Positions 1 through 5,033 of a stretch of DNA of 9,784 nucleotides are shown here, piece by piece (the stretch's first letter is position 1; every line of letters starts with the position of its first letter). This DNA comes from Candidatus Eiseniibacteriota bacterium (GTDB taxonomy: Bacteria > Eisenbacteria > RBG-16-71-46 > JAGVPR01). A program made the position numbers and the translations under genes. Below the pieces are notes generated by a model. The model saw only the letters and a list, made by a program, of their open reading frames with translations. It was not told where the DNA came from and did no database searches. The stretch covers positions 1-9,784 of the forward strand of contig JAGVPR010000012.1 in assembly GCA_020052115.1 (NCBI GenBank), read 5' to 3'.

Positions 1-1721
1 CGCGAGGACCTCGCTGCGCGACCTGCCACGGGGTGCATGACGTCCGGAAGTCCGGGCATCCGGCCTCGCCCATCTCGCCACTGCGCGTGGCGGACACCTG
101 CGCCGGCTGCCACGCGGTCCTGGGGCGGGAGGCCGTGACTCCAGATTCGATCGCGACTTTCGTGCGCCAATACCGCGAGAGCGTGCACGGGCAGGCCATC
201 ACGGGAGGGTTGTCGGTCTCTGCGACTTGCCAGAGCTGCCACGGCTCGCACGAAGTCCACCGCGGCAGCGATGCTCGGTCGGCGATGCACCGAAACCAGA
301 TCCCCCAGACGTGCGGCAAGTGCCACACGGGCGTCCTCGCGACCTATGAGACGAGCGTCCACGGCCATGCCGTTGCAGCCGGCGACAGCATCGCGCCGGT
401 ATGCACGGATTGCCACCGGGAGCACGACATTCGGCCGCCGGCCGCGGAGGAATCGAGTGTCTTCCCGACGCACATCGCCGAGATGTGCGCGCGCTGCCAC
501 GACGACGAGGATGTGGCCCGCACCTACGGTATCAGCGCGGACCGCCTGGTGTCCTATCGGGGGTCCTACCACGGCGTCGCCTCCCGCTTCGGTGAAGAGC
601 GCGTCGCGAACTGCGCCAGCTGCCACGGCTGGCACGACATCCTCCCTTCGAGCGATCCGCATTCGCGGGTGGCACCGGAGAAGCTGGCGGAGACGTGCGG
701 CGAATGCCACCGCGGCGCGACGGCGAATTTCGCCCGCGGGAAGGTGCATCTGCTGGGGAAGGCCGACAATCCCGCGGCTTTCGCCGTACAGGCGGCCTAC
801 GTGGCGCTCATGGTGGTCGTCCTCGGGGGATTCGTGCTGTTCATCGTCGCCGATCTATGGGGGCGTTTCTGGCGCCGGCGCGGTCCCGGGGGAGGGCACG
901 CGGGGCAGTCAAGTTCGGCAGAGGAAGATCGCCTCGTGTCGCCCACGGAGAGTTTCGTCCGGATGAACCGCCGTGAGCGCTTGCAGCACGCCGTGCTCGT
1001 GATCTGCTTCGTGAGCCTCGTCGTCACCGGGCTGCCTCTTGTCTTCTACGACTGGCCCGTGCTCCGCACGATCGGTTTCATGGGCGGTCAGTTCTGGTTG
1101 CGGTCGTGGCTTCATCGCATCTTCGGCGTCGGGCTCATCCTGGTGTCGGTATACCACCTGGTCTATGTCCTCACGACGCGGCGCGGGCGCCAGATGTTCC
1201 TCGCTCTGATGCCGAAGGCGAAGGATGTCACCGACGCGTTCGGGACGCTCCTTCACAACGTCGGAATCATGGAGGGACTCTACCGGCGGGGTGTGTTGAA
1301 GGCGTTCCTGGACCGGCATCCGGCGCTGCGGTTCAAGGAGCGGCCGCTTTACGAGCGGTACAATTTCATCGAGAAGTTCGAGTATCTCGCCGTGTTCTGG
1401 GGCAACAGCGTGATGATCATCACGGGGCTCGCGCTCTGGTTCTTCACGGTGAGCCTGAATGTGCTGCCGAAGTTCGTGCTCGACGTCTTCCTTGTCGTTC
1501 ACTCGTTCGAGGCCCTGCTCGCCTTCCTTGCGATCATCGTCTGGCACATGTACAACGTGCACCTGAACCCGAGTGTTTTCCCGATGAGCCGGATCTGGCT
1601 CACGGGGCGCATCGGGAGAGACGAGCTGAAGCACGAGCACCCGTTGGAGTACCAGCGCCTCCTCGATGCCCGGCGTGAGGCCGCGAGGCGGGTCGAGCGA
1701 CCGGGTCCGCCTAGAAAATGA
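1..1721 (+). CDS. Multihaem cytochrome c / diheme cytochrome b fusion, 5'-partial
   Basis: The reading frame is open to the left edge, so the true start lies outside. A GTG at 33 is internal, because a CATCH haem site precedes it at 15-29. Counting residues from 33, further CxxCH sites lie at 23, 66, 94, 124, 152, 194 and 222, giving eight visible covalent haems. A membrane helix (about 252-275) and a Gly/Ser linker follow. Then come four helices (about 317-338, 358-380, 451-473, 483-510) with histidines H319, H361, H375, H490 and H505, the last two 14 residues apart, as expected for a diheme b-type domain of the FdnI/HydC (cytochrome b561-like) class. It probably exchanges electrons between the quinone pool and periplasmic cytochromes. 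The domain mix resembles Geobacter CbcL, a quinone-linked respiratory cytochrome, but orthology cannot be claimed. The direction of flow and the partner are unknown. Confidence 0.9.
   Translation, partial: RGPRCATCHGVHDVRKSGHPASPISPLRVADTCAGCHAVLGREAVTPDSIATFVRQYRESVHGQAITGGLSVSATCQSCHGSHEVHRGSDARSAMHRNQIPQTCGKCHTGVLATYETSVHGHAVAAGDSIAPVCTDCHREHDIRPPAAEESSVFPTHIAEMCARCHDDEDVARTYGISADRLVSYRGSYHGVASRFGEERVANCASCHGWHDILPSSDPHSRVAPEKLAETCGECHRGATANFARGKVHLLGKADNPAAFAVQAAYVALMVVVLGGFVLFIVADLWGRFWRRRGPGGGHAGQSSSAEEDRLVSPTESFVRMNRRERLQHAVLVICFVSLVVTGLPLVFYDWPVLRTIGFMGGQFWLRSWLHRIFGVGLILVSVYHLVYVLTTRRGRQMFLALMPKAKDVTDAFGTLLHNVGIMEGLYRRGVLKAFLDRHPALRFKERPLYERYNFIEKFEYLAVFWGNSVMIITGLALWFFTVSLNVLPKFVLDVFLVVHSFEALLAFLAIIVWHMYNVHLNPSVFPMSRIWLTGRIGRDELKHEHPLEYQRLLDARREAARRVERPGPPRK
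15..749 (+). repeat. Four tandem diheme modules within the cytochrome
   Basis: Each module has the order CxxCH-x2-H(D/E), a second CxxCH whose first Cys lies exactly 28 residues after that of the first, then a short His motif, SxHG in the first three modules and KVH in the last. First-Cys pairs, counted from the codon at 33, are -5/23, 66/94, 124/152 and 194/222. The first haem site of each pair is followed by GVHD, GSHE, REHD or GWHD. The closing motifs are SVHG (50-53), SVHG (108-111), SYHG (178-181) and KVH (237-239). The extra histidines are good candidates for distal haem ligands, so all eight haems could be bis-His. Module periods are 71, 58 and 70 residues. More modules may lie left of the window. 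Confidence 0.85.
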
Positions 1722-1722
1722 G

Positions 1723-1754
1723 GCGGCGTTCGCCGCGGACCGGCGCCCCGCCGG
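1723..1754 (+). terminator. Two GC-rich hairpins after the cytochrome gene
   Basis: Directly after the TGA stop, GCGGCG at 1723-1728 pairs with CGCCGC at 1731-1736. CCGGCG at 1740-1745 then pairs with CGCCGG at 1749-1754 across a 3-nt loop. Neither is followed by a T tract, so this is not a classical intrinsic terminator. The position between a stop codon and the next promoter makes a transcription-pausing or mRNA 3'-end role plausible, but GC-rich DNA gives such hairpins often. Confidence 0.3.
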
Positions 1755-1760
1755 CCGGCG

Positions 1761-1789
1761 TTGACGCTTCGATTCCTCTGTGATAGATT
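1761..1789 (+). promoter_or_regulatory. Sigma70-like promoter of the outer-membrane protein gene
   Basis: TTGACG at 1761-1766 matches five of six -35 consensus bases. TAGATT at 1784-1789 is the -10, with exactly 17 bp between, and a TG at 1781-1782 gives an extended -10 (TGn). The patch is less GC-rich than its surroundings. The predicted transcript start is near 1796, leaving a leader of about 110 nt before the chosen start codon at 1905. Confidence 0.6.
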
Positions 1790-1904
1790 GCGTTGCGTTC
1801 CGGCCGGGGTTGGTTGGGCGATGGGGTTCTCGCGGGAAGCGGAGCCGGCCGGCGGGGTTTTCTGCTCGATGTTGTGCCGCGCCGTGATGGGAGGGAAGCA
1901 GACG

Positions 1905-2708
1905 ATGTCCTCGGGTCGGTATCTGGGTGCGCTGGCAGCGGCGGCGGTGGTCTTGGTCCTGACGGTTCCTGCCTTCGCCGAGGAGCCTGACGGAAGCGTG
2001 AGCTTGGGCCTTTCATTCGGCGTCACCACTGCGCAGATGGACGATGTGAATCACCTCATCTCCCTCGGCAACGCCAGCATCGGCTCCGGCAGCATGAGCG
2101 GCCGGGAGGGACTGAAGGATCTCACGGGCGGCTTCGAGTTCGCCGCGGAGCTGAGGGCGCGTCTGAGTCCTTGGCTCGTAGTGGGCGCCGGGGCGCAGAG
2201 CGTCCTTTTCAAGCGCCGCATCGCGTACAACTACATCTACGAGGCGAACGTGAGCGCCGTCCCGGTGGAGGTGACCGCCTACTGGTACATGCCGTGGGGC
2301 GCGCAACTCCATGAGAACCTCGATTTCTTCGCGGGCGCCGGGTTCACTTCACTCTCGAGCGTGGAAGTGACCTACCATGCGGAGCGCGATCGTCCCGGAG
2401 AAGAGGCATTCGACCGCACCGAGGAGTTGATCTTCAAGGGGAGCGGGGCCGGTGTTCACGTTCGCGGCGGGTTCGAGTTCTTGCTCACCCCGCGGGTGAC
2501 GTTCCTCGGCGAGGTCGGCTATCGGTACGCGAAGGCGACGGACCTCAAGTGGAAGGGCGGCAAGGAGAAGCACATCACCGACGCGCAGGACCAGGACTTG
2601 GAGCACTTCACTCTCGGCTACCTTGAGTCGTTCGGCGGTCCGAAAACGCTGGACGCGGATTTTTCGGGTCTGGACGGGAAGGTTACCTTCCGCTTCTACC
2701 TCTTCTGA
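1905..2708 (+). CDS. Small outer-membrane beta-barrel protein
   Basis: This is a 267-residue protein with a signal peptide: a short basic start, an Ala/Val/Leu-rich core and a likely cleavage after AFA (residue 25), before EEPDG. The mature part alternates polar and aromatic/hydrophobic residues in strand-like stretches separated by Gly-rich turns, and it ends in Phe after an aromatic run (FRFYLF). Both are hallmarks of barrels recognised by the BAM complex. Its size fits an eight-stranded barrel of the OmpW/OmpX type or the generic outer-membrane beta-barrel family; ligand and function are not visible. I chose ATG 1905 because GGAGG at 1890-1894 lies 10 nt upstream and the signal peptide begins there. 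In-frame ATG 1887 is possible, whereas the TTG at 1761 coincides with the promoter -35. It has its own promoter and seems monocistronic. Confidence 0.8.
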   Translation: MSSGRYLGALAAAAVVLVLTVPAFAEEPDGSVSLGLSFGVTTAQMDDVNHLISLGNASIGSGSMSGREGLKDLTGGFEFAAELRARLSPWLVVGAGAQSVLFKRRIAYNYIYEANVSAVPVEVTAYWYMPWGAQLHENLDFFAGAGFTSLSSVEVTYHAERDRPGEEAFDRTEELIFKGSGAGVHVRGGFEFLLTPRVTFLGEVGYRYAKATDLKWKGGKEKHITDAQDQDLEHFTLGYLESFGGPKTLDADFSGLDGKVTFRFYLF

Positions 2709-3867
2709 TCGGAGAGCGGAAGGGTGACATGCGGAGCCCCGAGAGGCCCCGCGGCGAGAGAAACGCGGCCACCACGGCCGCGATTCTCTTTGCGGCCTTT
2801 CCGTCGCCGTAGAGGTCGCCTGCCCGACTCATGCGCGCGTGGGCCCGGGGGTCATCGAGCAGCCGCGACGTCTCCCGCACGATCCGATCCGCGTTCGTCC
2901 CTACCAGTCGCGCGGCTCCCGCGGCCACCGCTTCCGGCCGCTCCGTCACGTCGCGCATCACGAGCACCGGGATCCCCAGGCTCGGTCCCTCTTCCTGGAT
3001 ACCGCCCGAATCGGTCAGGAGGATCCGGGCGCGGCGCATGAGCCGGGCGAACGCCGCGTAGTCGAGCGGGTCGGTGAGGTGAATGCGATCTTCCCCCGCA
3101 AGCAAACGAGCCACCGGCCCGCGCACCTTCGGGCTGGGGTGCACCGGGAAGACAATCATGAGCTTCGGGTGGCGGCGCGCGAGGCGACGAAGCGCTTCGC
3201 AGATCCCCTCGAGCGGCTCTCCGTGACTCTCGCGGCGATGGGCGGTGACGAGGAGAAGGGGAGCGCGGCCGCTGTAGAGCGGGCGAAGAGCCGCCGGCGG
3301 GCGAAAGGGGCGCTTGAGCGTGGCGCGCAGCGCGTCCACGACGGTGTTGCCCGTGACGAAGATCTGCTGTCGCGCGATTCCCTCACGGCGAAGCCGCCGG
3401 GCCGCCAGTTCAGTCGGGCAGAAGTGCATCTCGGCGAGAGTGGCCGTCATGCGGCGGTTGATCTCCTCGGGGAAGGGGCGATAGCGGTCTTCCGTTCTCA
3501 GGCCCGCCTCGACATGGCCCACGGGGATTCGGTGGTAGAAGGCGGCCAGAGCCCCGGCGAAGCTCGTGGTCGTGTCGCCTTGAACGAGGACGAAGTCGGG
3601 TCTGCGCTCGTCGAAAACGGCCGCGAGCCTCTCGACGGCCGCGGCCGTGAGCGAAGCGAGCGGTTGATCGGGGCGCATGAGCCCGAGATCGAGTTCCGGT
3701 CGGATCGAGAAGACGCGGAGCACCTGGTCGAGGAGTTCGCGATGCTGCGCCGTGGCTATCACGAGAGGCCGGAGGGCCGGACGCTTTGCGCGCAGCTCGG
3801 CGACGACCGGCGCGAGCTTGATGGCCTCCGGCCGAGTCCCGATGATCACGGCGACGATCGCGCCCAT
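2683..3867 (-). CDS. wecB: UDP-N-acetylglucosamine 2-epimerase (non-hydrolysing)
   Basis: A 394-residue cytoplasmic enzyme interconverting UDP-GlcNAc and UDP-ManNAc for surface polysaccharide. Family signatures are all present: GTRPEAIKLAPV at 10-21 (R12), QGDTTTSFAGAL at 97-108 (D98), GHVEAGLRT at 117-125 (E120), PFPEEINR at 131-138 (E134), TAHRRES at 208-214 (H210) and TDSGGIQEEGPSLGIPVLVMRD at 285-306, which is the UDP-binding C-terminal half. These match the acidic and His residues known to be essential in Escherichia coli WecB. Start ATG 3867 is supported by GGGAG five bases upstream and by the conserved N-terminus. Escherichia coli WecB has 376 residues; here about 24 Arg/Ser/Pro-rich residues follow the normal end. 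It sits 14 nt downstream of the glycosyltransferase, so the two are almost certainly co-transcribed. No dehydrogenase (wecC) is visible. Confidence 0.93.
   Translation of the reverse strand: MGAIVAVIIGTRPEAIKLAPVVAELRAKRPALRPLVIATAQHRELLDQVLRVFSIRPELDLGLMRPDQPLASLTAAAVERLAAVFDERRPDFVLVQGDTTTSFAGALAAFYHRIPVGHVEAGLRTEDRYRPFPEEINRRMTATLAEMHFCPTELAARRLRREGIARQQIFVTGNTVVDALRATLKRPFRPPAALRPLYSGRAPLLLVTAHRRESHGEPLEGICEALRRLARRHPKLMIVFPVHPSPKVRGPVARLLAGEDRIHLTDPLDYAAFARLMRRARILLTDSGGIQEEGPSLGIPVLVMRDVTERPEAVAAGAARLVGTNADRIVRETSRLLDDPRAHARMSRAGDLYGDGKAAKRIAAVVAAFLSPRGLSGLRMSPFRSPIRRGRSGR
2757..2789 (+). terminator. Strong hairpin downstream of the barrel gene
   Basis: A long inverted repeat with arms 2757-2770 and 2776-2789 has 13 base pairs, one A-A mismatch (2763/2783) and a 5-nt loop (ACCAC). 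Its core is the perfect 7-bp CGCGGCC/GGCCGCG. It starts about 49 nt after the barrel stop codon and lies inside the 3' part of wecB, on the other strand. The bases after it (CTTTGC) are only weakly T-rich, so termination of the plus-strand transcript is an inference. It may also act on the wecB message. Confidence 0.45.
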
Positions 3868-3881
3868 GCGCACTCCCGCAG

Positions 3882-4766
3882 CTATTCGATGAGGATGTAG
3901 TTCCGGTACTCGCCGATCCGCGTGTGCAGAATGCGGTTTTCGATGCACGAGAGGAGGCGGACCGAGAGCCTTTCGTGCTTGTGGCGCATGCGGCCCTCGC
4001 CTTCGAGCGGCGCGTTCCACGCCTTGCGGTCGATCCGTTCGCGCATGACCGCGGGATGGGTCTCGCGAAAGCGCGCGAGCTTCCGCAGATCGCCATAATC
4101 GAAGACGATCTCGGGCTCGGGGTGCCGCCGCCTCACCCAATCCGCGTCGTGGTGGACGGAGTCGAGAGCCATCTGCTTGCGCTTCATCAGTCGGGGGTGG
4201 CGCACCCAACCGTAGTGGAAGACGCGCGCCCCCGAGCGCCGCACGCGGAGCTTGAGTCCGTCCCGGCGAAACCCCTGAGCGCTCTTCCACGAGCGGATCC
4301 CGATCCCATTGCGCACGGCCCGCACCTCGTGCCGGTACCAGTGATGGGCGGTCTGGTACGTGTCGTAGCTGCCCCAGAAGTGCAGGTAGTCGAAGAGAAG
4401 TCCTTCGACCCGCGGGTCGTCTGCGCACTCCTCCATCATCCGCCGGAGCTTCGGCAGGTCGTCTTCGTGGAGGACCTCGTCGGCCTGCAGGTAGACGCAC
4501 CAATCGCCGCTGCACGCCTCGAGGGCGATGTTCGTCTGGACGGCGTTGACCGCGCCGTGAACAAAGTGCGCCGGATCCCATACCGTCTCGATGGCGCGGA
4601 TCCTGGGGTCGGCGATCGCGCGCACCCGGGCGAGGGTGTCGTCCTCGGAACGGCCGACGGCGACGACGATCTCGTCGCAAAGCGGCAACAGCGAGCGGAT
4701 GGACTCGACGATCGGGTAATCGAGGGAGACGGCGTTTCGCGCCATCGTGAATCCGCTGATCTTCAT
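3882..4766 (-). CDS. Family-2-like glycosyltransferase
   Basis: A 294-residue soluble GT-A type glycosyltransferase that would transfer a sugar from a nucleotide donor to a growing glycan. The N-terminus MKISGFTMARNA and the DEIVVAVGRSEDDT stretch (31-44) are typical of the nucleotide-binding half. GDWCVYLQADEVL (87-99) holds the acidic metal/nucleotide site, here QADE rather than a classical DxD. An aromatic segment (127-144, FWGSYDTYQTAHHWYR region) and VFHYGWVRHP (182-191) resemble acceptor-side motifs of GT2 proteins; there is no membrane helix. Start ATG 4766 is chosen because homologous proteins begin at this KISGF-type motif; an in-frame ATG at 4790 would add eight residues. It is the first gene of the minus-strand operon with wecB, which suggests work on the same polysaccharide. 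Donor and acceptor cannot be read from sequence. Confidence 0.85.
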   Translation of the reverse strand: MKISGFTMARNAVSLDYPIVESIRSLLPLCDEIVVAVGRSEDDTLARVRAIADPRIRAIETVWDPAHFVHGAVNAVQTNIALEACSGDWCVYLQADEVLHEDDLPKLRRMMEECADDPRVEGLLFDYLHFWGSYDTYQTAHHWYRHEVRAVRNGIGIRSWKSAQGFRRDGLKLRVRRSGARVFHYGWVRHPRLMKRKQMALDSVHHDADWVRRRHPEPEIVFDYGDLRKLARFRETHPAVMRERIDRKAWNAPLEGEGRMRHKHERLSVRLLSCIENRILHTRIGEYRNYILIE

Positions 4767-4850
4767 GGGATCTCGCCTGGTCCGGGACATGGCAGACGGC
4801 GCGGCAAGATGCCGCAGCCGAGGCCGGATGCGCCATGACAAACGCAGCTC

Positions 4851-4879
4851 ACGATAGGTGTCCGGATGCCCGAAGTCAA
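4851..4879 (-). promoter_or_regulatory. Sigma70-like promoter for the glycosyltransferase-wecB operon
   Basis: On the minus strand, TTGACT (4879-4874) is the -35 and TATCGT (4856-4851) the -10, with exactly 17 bp between them. Predicted transcription starts near 4844, giving a leader of about 78 nt before ATG 4766. The leader holds a 6-bp hairpin (4801-4815, GCGGCA/TGCCGC arms), whose role is unknown. Confidence 0.6.
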
Positions 4880-4893
4880 GGGATGGGCGTAGG

Positions 4894-4922
4894 TTGACCG
4901 ACCATCGGCGGTGTGTTAGCGT
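4894..4922 (+). promoter_or_regulatory. Sigma70-like promoter for the S55 peptidase operon
   Basis: TTGACC (4894-4899) is the -35 and TAGCGT (4917-4922) the -10, with 17 bp between and a TG at 4914-4915 forming an extended -10. The -10 keeps the three most conserved bases (T1, A2, T6). The predicted start is near 4929, about 105 nt before the GTG start at 5034. Its -35 lies only 14 bp from the -35 of the opposite promoter, so the two probably influence each other. Confidence 0.55.
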
Positions 4923-4961
4923 CGGGATGATACGTCCGGGTCGAGGATCCGGGCGTGCGAC

Positions 4962-4985
4962 AGGGCCGGCAGGCCCTCTTCTTTT
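4962..4985 (+). terminator. Terminator-like hairpin in the leader of the S55 peptidase gene
   Basis: AGGGCC at 4962-4967 pairs perfectly with GGCCCT at 4972-4977 across a 4-nt loop, and CTTCTTTT follows directly (4978-4985). This is the shape of an intrinsic terminator. It lies downstream of the plus promoter and upstream of the start codon, and no other plus-strand gene ends here, so it could act only on the leader of the peptidase operon. AGGGCC recurs at 4993-4998 and could pair with the same GGCCCT instead. An attenuator is inferred, not shown. Confidence 0.45.
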
Positions 4986-5033
4986 GCGCTTCAGGGCCGC
5001 TGGAGCCGACAGAGCCCCGAAAGGCGGACCGTC

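Noticed and set aside
909..1640. 243-codon minus-strand frame opposite the cytochrome b domain
   Set aside because: Charged low-complexity product; the plus strand has membrane helices and haem histidines.
1750..1759. GCCGGCCGGC palindrome as an operator
   Set aside because: Short GC palindromes are common in this base composition, and it overlaps the hairpins after the cytochrome gene.
1761..1904. Upstream starts for the barrel gene, giving up to 315 residues
   Set aside because: The TTG at 1761 is part of the promoter -35, and the added residues would bury the signal peptide.
2839..3900. 353-codon plus-strand frame opposite wecB
   Set aside because: wecB on the other strand carries every family motif; this frame has none.
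3868..4836. Long 5' extension of the wecB frame through the glycosyltransferase gene
   Set aside because: The extension is an out-of-frame shadow of the glycosyltransferase, rich in Arg and Pro. WecB starts at ATG 3867 with a Shine-Dalgarno.
3924..4838. 304-codon plus-strand frame opposite the glycosyltransferase
   Set aside because: No recognisable domain; the minus-strand product has GT-A motifs, a ribosome-binding context with its neighbour and a promoter.
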